DNA of 62,000 nt from Phoronis australis. Lineage: Eukaryota; Phoronida; Phoronidae. The first letter of the stretch is position 1, and every line of letters starts with the position of its first letter. This document shows positions 11,280 to 22,652 of this stretch, piece by piece. Made by a program: the position numbers and the translations under genes. A model generated the notes under the pieces. The model made no database searches, was not told the DNA's origin, and saw nothing but the letters and a program-made list of their open reading frames with translations. The DNA is taken from the NCBI GenBank assembly GCA_002633005.1, contig NMRA01000266.1, forward strand, positions 12,544 to 74,543, read 5' to 3'.

Positions 11280-11462
11280 TTATTGATCCCAGGAGCACTT
11301 ATTTGTCCTGTTAACGAATTCTAGTAACGTGAACGCAATTACATGTATTTGAGTGAAGAACCCACGCTCTCTCGGCGTAGGCCCATCAACAATCTTGAGG
11401 TTAAGCGAAATCCCAAGTTCATATTCGACAGTTGCATCTTCAATTGACACTTCGTCCGGCAT
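11280..11462 (-). CDS. Conserved small open frame, copy 2 (60 residues)
   Basis: Same frame as at 7526-7702, with a 6-base in-frame insertion (adding H-V after F-F-T-Q-I) and replacements such as Leu to Pro before T-P-R-E-R. ATG and stop are conserved. No function is recognised. Confidence 0.35.
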   Translation of the reverse strand: MPDEVSIEDATVEYELGISLNLKIVDGPTPRERGFFTQIHVIAFTLLEFVNRTNKCSWDQ

Positions 11463-11716
11463 CCTATATATATTTTCTTAATGCACCCCACCAAAACTAA
11501 AGTCAAGCTAAGAATTTGTATTTAATTCAGTTCATTTATAAAAAATCGATGTCATGTAGAAAGACAAACATTTAGGCTTAGGTTTCGAATAAAAGCATTT
11601 GGGTGAAGATCCGTTTCATGAATTTTTTAACAAAAAGGAAACCGAAATAGTATCTTTAACTTCAATATCAAATACTGTTTGTATTAAGTTATTTCAAGGA
11701 AATGTTACAAATTATG

Positions 11717-12165
11717 TCTACTGAGGCAGTCTTTGACACTTAGTTTCAGTTCTATAAGCATTGGTTATGATGAGAATAATTCATTTTGAACCGATAAATT
11801 GATGTCGGCCACAAACACGTAGATATTATGCGGCCTTGCACGTGGTAATAACGGCATACATGTAATTTTTTATTCTTTTCTGACACAAGCCACTTCCAAT
11901 GCACTTCGTTTTCTGAAGGAAATCGAAAAAACGATTACCCGGCTTTACTTGCAGCTTCCTGGTTCGCTAAAATGGGAATGATACGCCACACCACAGCGAC
12001 ACACACTCGGCTGAAAAAAAAAACACTGACGTCGCTGCGTCGTGTTTTCATCTTCCTGACCGGCTAACGTGACACCTCTCCGTCGGCGAGGTGAGATCGA
12101 CCGTATACGAGGTGATGTGGATGTAGACTGGTTAAGACGACGGCTCTTCACTTCGTGTTCTAATC
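11717..12165 (-). pseudogene. THAP-like relic, copy 2
   Basis: Nearly identical to the copy 3760 bases to the left, including the same TAA and the same lost Cys residues. A 68-residue frame shared exactly by both (8185-8391 and 11945-12151) runs in another register over the same bases and has no independent support. Confidence 0.4.
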
Positions 12166-13446
12166 TTATAAAAGCCTAAAATTAGGAATCCTGCGAGCAC
12201 AGTGGTTAATCAAAAAACTCTGCGAGTGGTAAGAATTCCTTGAATTCTGTTTTGACAAAATTTGATTGTGTAACTATCAAAAATCCACGTAATACGATGG
12301 GTGCACTCCGCGTCTACGTCTAGCTCCGGACCGTCAGACAACAAATTCGTGGTGTAAATCATCAGACACGTACCCTTATACCCCTGCACACTTGTTGATT
12401 ACGGTATGTTTCATGGGAGCTGACAAAAAGCGAGTATGCTGGTCTGGTAAATGCGAGTTTGCTGGTATAGAGGAACGTAACTATAATTTAGTGGAGCAGC
12501 AACTGAATCGTTTCCCTCACCAAGTCATATAGGAATTGTTCTCTAAACCTACACCTATTTTAATAGGTTAAAACAGGTTAATTGAAATTTATGAAGCACA
12601 GTCTTGGTAGCTTCGAGCTAACTGTTAAAGTCAGGGCACGGCGTTGAATCATATTTCATAGTAAGTTAAATTCAATTGAAGAGCAATCAATGAATATCGT
12701 TTGATCATTGAATGAAAACCGTGTAGGAGCGGTTATTGTTGTACAGTGTTTTAATAGATTCTTTTTTATTTTGCGTTTGGTAAAACGTTAGCTAGCGTCA
12801 CGTTATTGTTAGCCAATTTCTGTCGAAGACGATCCTCTCAAATCTAGAAAAATTGGCAAATTATTTCACTGAATGTCCTCGAGCGCAGCAGATATTGCAA
12901 TATATTTTACGTTTGTAACATTTGAAAAGAAACTTGTTTGAGAAAAATAACATTGCACCAATATTCGAAACAAAGATGCCACGTCATTGTTGAATAGATG
13001 TAAACATTTGCCGATAATGCAAAAACGGGACAATCAGATTGAAAAGGGAAGCACTCGAATAATGGTCGTAGACATGTGTATATGCCAAAACAGGGTGAAG
13101 TAATCGTTGCAACAACCAAAAGTTATCCGACAGTGTTTTTTTGTAGAACACAAGACTAGGGGTGCCGCAATATACCAATCCCTCGATGGCATTTTTGCTT
13201 TTTAGCTATTGGGATGTAGCAGGTGCCAGAAGGAAGTATGCAACGTCTCGTTTCTTCTCGAGAATAAGAGAAAATAGGACTCTAGTGTGTGGTGGTACAT
13301 GTACGTCAATTTTGCAATACGTCGAAGACCGGGACATTTTGATGGCATACGGGATGGCGGCAAAAGTTTAAAAACAGTGACACTGCATTGTCCTTATCAG
13401 TCTAGTTAGCTTTGGCGGTTCTCAAATGGAAAGCAGACAACATTAA

Positions 13447-14795
13447 AGGCGAAGGCACCCCTTTTCCACGTCATTTTGACCTAAAATAAGGTTGGTTGGT
13501 TATCCTTGAAATATTTTCCACTTAATTACAGCTTTTCGTAATTTTATTAATTACTCGTCCGCTACTCCAGAAGTGACGTTTTAGGAGGCAAGCGTTTCCC
13601 GCCACTTGGTTTTGCGTTGACTTTACCGTGCGAATCTATTCTATTCTACTTTTGTTTTGTGCTGTTTTTCAACAATTGTCGCCACCACTTTCCATCGGCG
13701 AGTATTCTGCGGCAAGATAGGTTAGTAGAGAACTCAACTACGTTGGATTTAGNNNNNNNNNNNNNNNNNNNNNNNNNNNNNNNNNNNNNNNNNNNNNNNN
13801 NNNNNNNNNNNNNNNNNNNNNNNNNNNNNNNNNNNNNNNNNNNNNNNNNNNNNNNNNNNNNNNNNNNNNNNNNNNNNNNNNNNNNNNNNNNNNNNNNNNN
13901 NNNNNNNNNNNNNNNNNNNNNNNNNNNNNNNNNNNNNNNNNNNNNNNNNNNNNNNNNNNNNNNNNNNNNNNNNNNNNNNNNNNNNNNNNNNNNNNNNNNN
14001 NNNNNNNNNNNNNNNNNNNNNNNNNNNNNNNNNNNNNNNNNNNNNNNNNNNNNNNNNNNNNNNNNNNNNNNNNNNNNNNNNNNNNNNNNNNNNNNNNNNN
14101 NNNNNNNNNNNNNNNNNNNNNNNNNNNNNNNNNNNNNNNNNNNNNNNNNNNNNNNNNNNNNNNNNNNNNNNNNNNNNNNNNNNNNNNNNNNNNNNNNNNN
14201 NNNNNNNNNNNNNNNNNNNNNNNNNNNNNNNNNNNNNNNNNNNNNNNNNNNNNNNNNNNNNNNNNNNNNNNNNNNNNNNNNNNNNNNNNNNNNNNNNNNN
14301 NNNNNNNNNNNNNNNNNNNNNNNNNNNNNNNNNNNNNNNNNNNNNNNNNNNNNNNNNNNNNNNNNNNNNNNNNNNNNNNNNNNNNNNNNNNNNNNNNNNN
14401 NNNNNNNNNNNNNNNNNNNNNNNNNNNNNNNNNNNNNNNNNNNNNNNNNNNNNNNNNNNNNNNNNNNNNNNNNNNNNNNNNNNNNNNNNNNNNNNNNNNN
14501 NNNNTCCGGTACGCAGCAACAGTGTGGCATGTTGACTGACTAGTAAATGAAAGCAAACGACGACGGAACTTAACACAACCGAGGTAGAACAATGACTGAC
14601 TCGGCAGCTCTCACAGTCAGACTATATGAAAAGAAATTGGCGCGAAATGCTTGCCTCCTAAAACGTCACTTCCGCAGTAGCGGACGAGTAATTAATAAAA
14701 TTACGAAAAGCTGTAATTAAGTGGAAAATATGTCTAGGATAACCAACCAACCTTATTTTAGCTCAAAATGACATGGAAAAAGGTTGCCTTCGCCT
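13447..14795. mobile_element. Long-TIR DNA transposon in unit a, flanked by TTAA (contains the gap)
   Basis: Both ends carry inverted repeats of about 150 bases, starting AGGCGAAGGCA and roughly 95 percent alike. The empty site is visible in paralogous positions (about 9709 and 18520), where ACATTAATTTGA is continuous. Here it reads ACATTAA-element-TTAATTTGA, so the target is TTAA, or TA if the TIR begins AAGGCG. TTAA would suit piggyBac-type integration, but the ends do not begin with CCC, so the superfamily is undecided. About 750 internal bases are N, and no transposase is visible in the rest. Confidence 0.7.
13753..14504. other. Assembly gap (752 N)
   Basis: The gap lies wholly inside the long-TIR element. 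Long, nearly identical inverted repeats on either side would explain the failure to assemble. Single N bases also occur at 37130, 42049 and 48812; the first and last are in poly-G runs. Confidence 0.95.
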
Positions 14796-14920
14796 TTAAT
14801 TTGATATCGTTAAGCGATATTAGAGTGTGAAAATACCAATGGAATTTCTCCCTCAACAAAGTTATTAAATCGTTGGGTGAACACCTTACTCCACAACCAA
14901 ACAGCAGAGTCATTAGTTAC

Positions 14921-15019
14921 CTCATCGAGGACATCCACGGTGGCCTTTTTAGCCAGTAGCAACTCCACCATCTTTGTGTGACCATGCTCAGCCGCCTGGT
15001 GCAGTGGTGTTCTGCCCAC
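14921..15019 (-). CDS. Exon 12: ankyrin repeat, block 2 (unit b)
   Basis: The exon is 99 bases: V-G-R-T-P-L-H-Q-A-A-E-H-G-H-T-K-M-V-E-L-L-L, ending L-D-E before donor GTAACT. The acceptor is TATATAG. It is paralogous to the exons at 9839 and 18646. A long-TIR transposon carrying the assembly gap ends 125 bases downstream of this exon in the gene's direction. Confidence 0.78.
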
Positions 15020-16327
15020 CTATATACAAGTAGTATACACTGTATAATGGAGATGTGTGAATGAACGATCAACGTTTAGATCAACTTAACAACGACGGGA
15101 GAAAGTGAACATAAAGGAAGCATTACAGCTAAGACGATACAATACTTGTAATGATTTCAAAACACAAGTTTTACAGAAGATCAAAAAACGTTAAAATAAC
15201 CACACCACATGTTGTAGAAGTCGACTGTACCATTTGTTTTTGCAAACCGCAAAGTACCATTTATATTCGTTCATACGTTACTCAAGGTAATAGGACAGCA
15301 ACCCGTTTTTCAAAAAACTGTCCTAACTCATTCCTTTACATGGCAAGCTGGGACTAATTTATTTTTTCATGGACATTGGAATAAACGTACGTAAATTTGC
15401 ACGGCTAGGAATCCGACAAAGCAACCAATAATGTTTCTCAATTCCAAAAATTAATAGTAGAAAAACTTGAATTAAGTTATTGCACAGAATCATCTCGCAA
15501 AACAGTCATTGTGTTTGTTTATGTTTCAGGAATTTCCTAATAGTATTCATAAAACATATCGATATCAGGACGTTTCAGATGGACAGAAAATTTGACACCT
15601 AGCTTGTTAAGGTGACACACAAACTGCCCTCGATCAGCACCGGAACAGGGTAATAGACATCATAACTAGTCAAACGTGTTATCACGTGACCTGATTTCAA
15701 GCCACTATCACATTGTGATTGGCTTGTTCTACGATTTGAGGCACTTTAAGTACCCTATAAATCATTTCACCTGTACAGGTAAGTACAGCTGTACAAAAAT
15801 AATGATCCGATTTATGTTTTTATTCCATACACGTTGAATCATTCGAGTGGCTTACGGCAATGTGATAGTGTTTTCTATGTTTACCTACCGCACTACTTCA
15901 ACAGTGACCTCAGACAGGGAAAGTTCAAAAGGTAAGTCAAGTCGATTCGACGCCGTTAGTCGGTTCGATCATCAAAATTTCCAAAAATTGTTGTAATGCA
16001 TACCAAGCTCAGCAGTATTAATAAAGCTCAACATGCAATCACGTCCCAAACGCAACATGTCGAACACAACTGTTAATTGATTGACACTTCTATCCCGGTT
16101 TTCAATTGCTAAATATTATGGCGGTGGTAATATTGAAATCGAGAACTCTTAGCAAGCTTTTTCAACGAAGGAGGACCTATCTTATGCCTGACGCCTGCAA
16201 TTGCTTGCTTGGTGTGCGTGAACTTGAATTTTGCTCAGTATGAACACCGTGGATGCGTGAGCTTGGAATTAAATACACTTCAAAGAAATCAGGTGAATAA
16301 TTTCTTCATTGTAGAGATTTTTTAAAA

Positions 16328-16504
16328 TTATTGATCCCAGGAGCTCTTATTTTTCCCGTTAACGAATTCTAGCAACGTGAACACAATTATTTGAGTGCAG
16401 AACCCACGTTCTCTCGGCGTAGGCCTATCAACAATCTTGAGCTTAAGCGAAATTCCAAGTTCATATTCGACAGTTGCATCTTCAATTGACACTTCGTCCG
16501 GCAT
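16328..16504 (-). CDS. Conserved small open frame, copy 3 (58 residues)
   Basis: Intact third copy in unit b, with the same ATG and stop as the first. Differences include N to K after G-I-S-L and F to C in G-F-F-T. A fourth copy in unit c is frameshifted. Confidence 0.35.
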   Translation of the reverse strand: MPDEVSIEDATVEYELGISLKLKIVDRPTPRERGFCTQIIVFTLLEFVNGKNKSSWDQ

Positions 16505-16761
16505 CCTATATATATTTTCTTAATGCACCCCACCAAAACTAAAGTCAAGCTAAGAATCTGTATTGAATTCAGTTCATTTATAAAAAATTCGATGTCATGT
16601 GAAAGGACTATCTTTTGGGCTTAGGTTTCAAACAAAAGTGCTTGCGTTAAGATCAGTTTCATGAATTTTTTAACAAAAACGAAGCGGAAATAGTATCTTT
16701 AACTAAAATATATAAATATTGTTTGTATTAAGTTATTTTAAGGAAAATTTACAAATTATAT

Positions 16762-17055
16762 CTACTGAGGCAGTCTTTGACACTTAGTTTTAGATCTACA
16801 TGTATAAACATTGGACTGATGAGAATAATTCATTTTGAACCGATAAATTGATGTCGGCCACAAACACGTAGATATTATGCGGCCTTGCACGTGGTAATAA
16901 CGGCATACATGTAATTTTTTATTCTTTTCTGACACAAGCCACTTCCAATGCACTTCGCGTTCTGAAGGAAATCGAAAAAACGACCACCCTGCTTTACTTG
17001 CAGCTTCCTGATTCGCTAAAATGGGAATGATACGCCACACCACAGCGACACACAC
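16762..17055 (-). pseudogene. THAP-like relic, copy 3 (frame open)
   Basis: In this copy the stop of copies 1 and 2 is read as Trp (G-W-S-F-F-R-F-P-S-E), so 97 codons stay open. The zinc-binding Cys residues are still missing (V-W-R-I-I-P-I-L), and no C-x2-H pair follows, so a working THAP finger is unlikely. It shows the ancestral frame better than the others. Confidence 0.42.
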
Positions 17056-18645
17056 TCGGCTGAAAACAAAACTCTGTCGTCGCTGCGTCGTGTTTTCATC
17101 TTCCTGACCGGCTAACGTGACACCTCTCCGTCGGCGAGGTGAGATCGACCGTGTACGAGGAGATGTGGATGTAGACTGGTTAAGACGACAGCTCTACACT
17201 TCGTGTTCTAATCTTATAAAAGCCTAAAATTAGGAATCCTGCGAGAACAGTGGTTAATTCAAAAACTCTGCGAGTGGTAAGAATTCCTTGAATTCTGTGT
17301 TGACAAAATTTGATTGTGTAACTATCAAAAATCCACGTAATACGATGGGTGCACTCCGCGTCTACGTCTAACTCCGGACCGTCAGACAACAAATTCGTGG
17401 TGTAACTCATCAGACACGTACCCTTATAACCCTGCACACTTGTTGATTACGGTATGTTTCATGGAAGCTGACAAAACACGAGTATGCTGGTCTGGCATAC
17501 GCGAGTTTGCTGGTCAAGAGGAACGTAACTATAATTTAGTGGAGCAGCAACGGAATCGTTTCCCTCACCAAGTCATATAGGAATTGTTCTCTAAGCCTAC
17601 ACCTATTTTAATAGGTTAAAACAGGTTAATTGAAATTGATAAAACACAGTCTTGGTAGCTTCTAGCTACCTGTTAAAATCAGGGCACGCCGTTGAATCAT
17701 ATTTTATAGTAAGTTAAATTCAAGTGAAGAGCAATGAACAAATATTCTTTGATCATTGAATGAAAACCGTGTTGGAGCAGTTATTGTTGTACAGTGTTTT
17801 AATAGATTCCTTTCCATTTTGCGTCTGGTAAAACGTTACCTAGCGTCATGTTATTGTTATCCAATTTCTGCAGAAGACACCCTCTCAAATCTAGAAAAAT
17901 TGGTTTTTAATATATGACGAATAGAATGTTAATTTGTTCAAATTATTTCACTGAATGTCCTCGAGCGCAACAGATATTGCAATATATTTTTACGTTTGTT
18001 ACATTTGAAAAGAAACTGGTTTGAGAAAAATAACATTGCACCGATATTCGAAACAAAGACGCCACGTCATTGCTGAATAGTTGTAAACATTTGCCTATAG
18101 TGCAAAAACGTGACAATCAGATTGAAAAGGGAAGCACTCGAATAATGATCGTAGACATGTGTATATGCCAAAACAGGGTGAAGTAATCGTTGCAACAAGC
18201 AAACGTTATCCGACAGTGGTTTTTGTAGAACACAAGACTAGGGGTGCCGCAATATACAAATCCCTCGATGGCATTTTTGCTTTTTAGCTAATGGGATTTA
18301 GCAGGTGCCAGAAGGAAATATGCAACGTCTCGTTTCTTCTCGAGAATAAGAGAAAATAGGACTCTAGTTTGTGGTGGTACGTCAATTTTGCAATACGTCG
18401 AAGACCGGGACATTTTGAAGGCATACGGGATGGCGGCAAAAGTTTAAAAAAGAGTGAAACTGCATTGTCCTTTTCAGTCTAGTCAGCTTGGGCGGATCTC
18501 AAATGGAAAGCAGACAACATTAATTTGATGTCGTTAAGCGATATTAGAGTGCGAAAAATACCAATGAAATTTCTCCGTCAACAAATTTATTAAATCGTTG
18601 GGTGAACACGTGGCTCCACAACCAAACAACAGTGTCATTAGTTAC

Positions 18646-18744
18646 CTTATCGCGGACATACACGGTGGCCTTGTTAGCCAGTAGCAACTTCACCATTTTT
18701 GTGTGACCACGCTCAGCCGCCTGGTGCAGGGGTGTTCTGCGCAC
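18646..18744 (-). CDS. Exon 11: ankyrin repeat, block 2 (unit c)
   Basis: The exon is 99 bases in phase 0: V-R-R-T-P-L-H-Q-A-A-E-R-G-H-T-K-M-V-K-L-L-L, closing R-D-K before donor GTAACT. The acceptor is CTATATAG-like (TATATAG). It is one of three nearly identical exons (with 14921 and 9839), each in its own 3.7-kb tandem unit. Replacements among the three fall on surface and loop positions, such as the turn (T-V-Y-V against T-V-D-V). Confidence 0.78.
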
Positions 18745-20084
18745 CTATATACAAGTAATATACACTGTAAAATGGAGATGTGTGAATGAACGATCAACGT
18801 TTAGATCAACTTAACATCGACGGGAGAATTGAACATAAAGAAAGCATTACAGGCTAAGACGCTACAATACTTGTAATGATTTCAAAATATAAGTTTTACA
18901 GGTGATCAAAAAACGTCAAAATGACCACACCACATGTTGTAGAAGTCGACTGTACCATTTGTTTTTGCGAACCGCAAAGTACCTTTTATATTCGTTCCTA
19001 CGTTACTCAAGGTCATAGGACAGCAACCCGTTTTTCAAAAAAACTGTCCTAAGTCATCCCTTTACATGACAAGCTGTTGTTCTACGGTTATATAATGTAT
19101 TAATCTGAGACCAAGTTGTTTTTGCTCCTTGACATTGGAATGAAGGTACGCAAATTTGCATGGCTAGGAATCCGACAAAGCAACCAATAATGTTTCTCAA
19201 TTCCAAAAATTGATAGAAGAAAAACTTGAATTAAGTTATTGCACCGAATCATCTCCCAAAACACTCATTGTATTTTTTTATGTTTCAGGAATTTCCTAAT
19301 AGTATTCATAAAACATATCGACATCAGGACGTTTCAGATGGACAGAAAATTTGACACCTAGCTTGTTAAGGTGACACACAAACTGCCCTTGATCAGCACC
19401 GGAACAGGGTAATAGACATCATAACTAGTCAAACGTGTTATCACGTGACCTGATTTCAAGCCACTATCACATTGTGATTGGCTTGTTCTACGATTTGAGG
19501 CACTTTAAGTACCCTATAAATCATTTCACCTGTACAGGTAAGTACAGCTGTACAAAAATAATGATCCGATTCATGTATTTATTCCATACACGTTGAATCA
19601 TTCGAGTGGATTACGGCAATGTGATAATGTTTTCTGTTTACCTACCGCACTACTTCAACAGTGACCTCTTCCAGGGAAAGTTCAAAAGGTAAGTCAAGTC
19701 GTTTCGACGCCGTAAGCCGTTTCGATCATCAAAATTTCCAAAAACTGATGTAAAGCATTACAAGCTCAGCAGTATAAGTAACACTCAACATGCAAACACG
19801 TCCCAAACGCAACATGTTGAACAAAACTGCTAATTGATTGACCCTTCTATCGCAGTTTTCAATTGCTAAATATTATAGCGGTGGTAATATTGAAATGGAG
19901 AACTCTTACCAAGCTTTTGCAACGAAGGAGGACCTATCTTATGCCTGACGCCTGCTATTGCTTGCTTGGTTTGCGTGAACTTGAATTTTGCTCAGTATGA
20001 ACACCGTACATGCGTGAGCTTGGAATTAAATACACTTCAAAGAAATCGGGTGAATAGTTTGTTCATGGTAGAGCATTTTTTAAT

Positions 20085-20246
20085 TATCGATCCCGGGATC
20101 ACCCGTTTTAGCAGTTAACGAATTCTACTAACGTCAACTCTATTATTTCAGTGAAGAACCCACTGCCCATATACGATCTTGAGATTAAGCAAACTTCCAT
20201 CTTCATATTCGACACTTGCATCTTCAATTGACACTTCGTCCGGCAT
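20085..20246 (-). pseudogene. Conserved small open frame, copy 4 (frameshifted)
   Basis: The ATG and about the first 25 codons align with the other copies. A deletion of roughly 11 bases after K-I-V then shifts the frame to an early stop. This shows that in unit c the frame is no longer maintained. Confidence 0.4.
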
Positions 20247-20509
20247 CCTATATCTTTTTTCTTAGTGCACCACACCAACAATAAAAATTAGGCTAAAATC
20301 TGTATTTAATTGGGTTCATTTTGAAAAATTCGATGTCATGTAGAAAGACTATTATTTGGGCTTAGGTTTCGAATAAAAGTGCTTGCGTAAGATCCGTTTC
20401 ACGAAGTTTTTAACAAAATTGAAGTGGTAATAGTATATTTAAGTATAAAATCAAATGTTGTTAGTATTTAACTATTTCATTGAATTTTAAAAATTGCATC
20501 TACTGAAAC

Positions 20510-20910
20510 AGTCTTCGATACTTAGTTTCAGTTTAATAAACAGTGGTTATGATGAGAATAATTCAGTTTCAACCAAAAAATTGATCTCGGCCACAAACAC
20601 GGAGATATTCCACGGCCTCATATGTGGTAATAACGGCATACATGTACTTTACATTCTTTTATGATGCAAGCGACTACCAATGCATTTTGCGTTCCGAAGG
20701 AAAACGGAAAAACAATCGCCCTGCTTTTCTTGCAGCTTTGCTTCATGGTTTGCTAAAACGGGAATGATACGCCACACCACAGCGACACACTCTCAGCTGA
20801 AAAAACGCTGACGTCGCTGTGTCGTGTTCCCATCTTCCTGACAGAGTAACACGACACCTCTCCGTCGGCAAGGTGAGATCGACCGTATACGAGCTAGGTG
20901 ATGTGGCCTG
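20510..20910 (-). pseudogene. THAP-like relic, copy 4 (most decayed)
   Basis: Aligns with the other three copies in order and orientation but with many substitutions and small indels. No frame over 30 codons is recognisable. Confidence 0.35.
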
Positions 20911-20934
20911 TGAAACCTAACGATCGAACCCGTG

Positions 20935-21165
20935 AAGTCTTCGGCGGATGAGCTTTTGACTAACTAAGTCGGGATTGGCGCCTGGTGAGTTGCCATGTAG
21001 ACGTTTATTACTCTGCCTTCTGTTTCAAAATTAATTATTCTCATCCTAACCAATGCTTACATAAAACTGAAACAGAGTCTGTCTCATCAGATACAATTTG
21101 TAGTGCCTTTGAAGTATTGGTGAGTGCAAATGATGAGAAGCCAGCAAAAAATAAATATAGATTAT
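20935..21165 (+). repeat. Fragment of the THAP-like repeat in inverted orientation
   Basis: The stretch around G-T-T-T-C-A-A-A-A-T-T-A-A-T-T-A-T-T-C-T-C is the reverse complement of the 20480-20590 part of unit c, and it matches 59255-59480 on the plus strand. The plus-strand frame over it (from 20985, with C-F-K-I-N-Y-S-H) has no independent support as a gene. Confidence 0.45.
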
Positions 21166-21179
21166 TGCATGGCGAAGTT

Positions 21180-21296
21180 GTTATCCCTGGTTATCTAGAG
21201 CCCGAGTGGAATTTGGAGAATTATGGCCGAGGGGCGTTAGCCCCGAGGGTGATAATTCTCCAAAATCCACTAGGGCTCTATATAACGGGAATAACG
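21180..21296. mobile_element. Hairpin miniature element, 117 bp
   Basis: Two arms of about 55 bases are inverted copies. GTTATCCCTGG...TGGAATTTGGAGAATTAT on the left pairs with ATAATTCTCCAAAATCCACTA...CGGGAATAAC on the right, around a GGGGCGTTAGCCCC tip. It would fold into a near-complete hairpin. No coding capacity. Confidence 0.6.
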
Positions 21297-22270
21297 AATG
21301 GGAACATGTAATAATCTAACACATACTGAACGAGAAAAATTGCATTGAATCGATCTACCTTTATCGACTCGCCTCGGTTTTGTAACTACTTTCTATGTCA
21401 GAGGCCCGGGATCGGAGGTCGTGACCTTTTAAGAAAAGCCGAGCTATTTTTGTCAAATAATGCTTATTCAAAGCCAATTGAAAATTTAAAACAAAATAGA
21501 AATAAAGTGAATTCATAAATTAAGGTTTAGCAACTATTATTGCTCACTACACATTTTATCACGCTAATCTTCGACCGGGAAGATATCGTCTGCAAAAAGT
21601 AGGTTACCACAAGTAACTGACTATAATGCTCAAGTCAAAGGATCTTGACGACACGACACCTGCATTCAAATTGGAGAGCGGTGATTTACAAGTGAGAGAA
21701 CACGAGAGAAAATTTTCACTGACTTAAAATATCGTTTTTATGGAAATTATACGTCTTATTACACGGTTGTATCTGCCATTCGAGTCTAATATTGTGGTAT
21801 AATTTATACCACAATATTAGCCTCGAATGGCAGATGCAACCGTGTAATAACCCATTTAGTACCGACATTTATACGCTATGAAAAATAAGACGCATAATTT
21901 CCATAAAAACGGTATTTTAATTCAGTGAATTTTTTCTCTCATGTTCTTTCACTGGGAAATAACCGATCTCCAATCTGAATGCGGGTATCGTGTCGTCGGG
22001 GTCCTTTAACTTGAGAATTATTCTCAGTTACCAGCAGACGTTCGTTTCTCGGTCGAAACTTACCGTAACAAAATGTGTTTTAAGCTACAATAGTAAACCT
22101 TAATTTATAAATTCACTTTATTTCCATTTTGTTTGAATTTTTAATTGGTTTTGAATAAAAACATTATCTGACAAAAATATCTGGGCTTTTCTTAAAAGGT
22201 CACGACCTGCAATGTTTCTCGTTTAGTATGTTGTATAAATAGATTATTACATGTTCTCAGCCGTTATCGC
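21286..22270. mobile_element. Foldback element, about 1 kb, arms of about 0.47-0.52 kb
   Basis: The centre is a perfect palindrome around 21803 (GGTATAATTTATACC). Outward, the arms stay complementary with small gaps: ATTACACGGTTG, TTTTTATGGAAATTAT, AAATAAAGTGAATT, GGTCGTGACCTTTTAAGAAA and GAACATGTAATAATCT all recur inverted on the right. The left arm has about 70 extra bases near 21345-21415. No frame is recognisable. It is inserted in tandem unit c. Confidence 0.65.
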
Positions 22271-22652
22271 TTAATATTTGCCAACTAGCTTCTGAAGGTG
22301 ACACACAAAATGTCCTCGATCAACTGGGGAACAAAGTATAGACAGCTTCGCAGAAAACGTGTTATCAAGTGACCTGAGCTCCAACCACAATCGCGTAATA
22401 ATTGTTTCTTTTTCTAACGCATTATGGGCAAATTAATTCCCTTATACACTGTATATCATTTCATCTGTAGAGAAAAGTCACACTGCACTGTCTTTACTTC
22501 TATGGAGGTTATCAGATTCTCCAATCAAAAGTAGACCAGATTTAACTGACATTGTTTAGAGACAATAAATTGTGAAAAAATATCAACAAAACATGTTCCT
22601 TGACAATTTTAATCGTTTCAATCAACCAAGCAGCCTGCGTGCCATTAATTAC
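22271..22652. other. Intron beside ankyrin exon 10
   Basis: The first 210 bases match 10545-10730 of unit a, and the rest corresponds to the stretch just left of the other ankyrin exons. No other feature is visible. Confidence 0.5.

Larger units (their letters stand above)
9839..14920. repeat. Tandem unit a (3.73 kb after removing an insertion)
   Basis: The order on the plus strand is ankyrin exon 13, intron sequence (10.0-11.0 kb), small conserved frame (11280-11462), THAP-like relic (11717-12165), then 1.3 kb of intron in which the 1.35-kb element at 13447-14795 is inserted. Subtracting that element and its target site leaves about 3.73 kb, the same as unit b. Confidence 0.7.
14921..18645. 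repeat. Tandem unit b (3.725 kb)
   Basis: The order of parts is the same as in unit a: ankyrin exon 12, intron, small conserved frame (16328-16504), THAP-like relic (16762-17055) and intron. It lacks the large insertion and so provides the empty site at about 18520 (ACATTAATTTGA) for the element in unit a. Identity to the neighbouring units is high throughout. Confidence 0.7.
18646..22652. repeat. Tandem unit c, diverged and rearranged
   Basis: It starts with ankyrin exon 11 and matches the other units to about 20.9 kb, but with a broken small frame (20085-20246) and a more decayed THAP-like part. It is then interrupted by an inverted repeat fragment, a hairpin element and a 1-kb foldback (20.94-22.27 kb). 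After 22.27 kb it resumes with sequence like 10545-10730, then joins the region before ankyrin exon 10, so about 1 kb of the normal unit is absent. Confidence 0.6.

Noticed and set aside
8185-12151. Identical 68-residue Arg/Ser-rich frames at 8185-8391 and 11945-12151
   Set aside because: Identity is explained by the nearly identical duplicated DNA. The frame overlaps the THAP-like relic in another register and is absent from the third and fourth units.
13617-14592. Frames of 275-308 codons on both strands across the gap
   Set aside because: They consist almost entirely of N bases read as unknown residues. Only a few real codons flank the gap.
20985-21311. 108-codon plus frame
   Set aside because: It reads through an inverted fragment of the THAP-like repeat and straight into the hairpin element.
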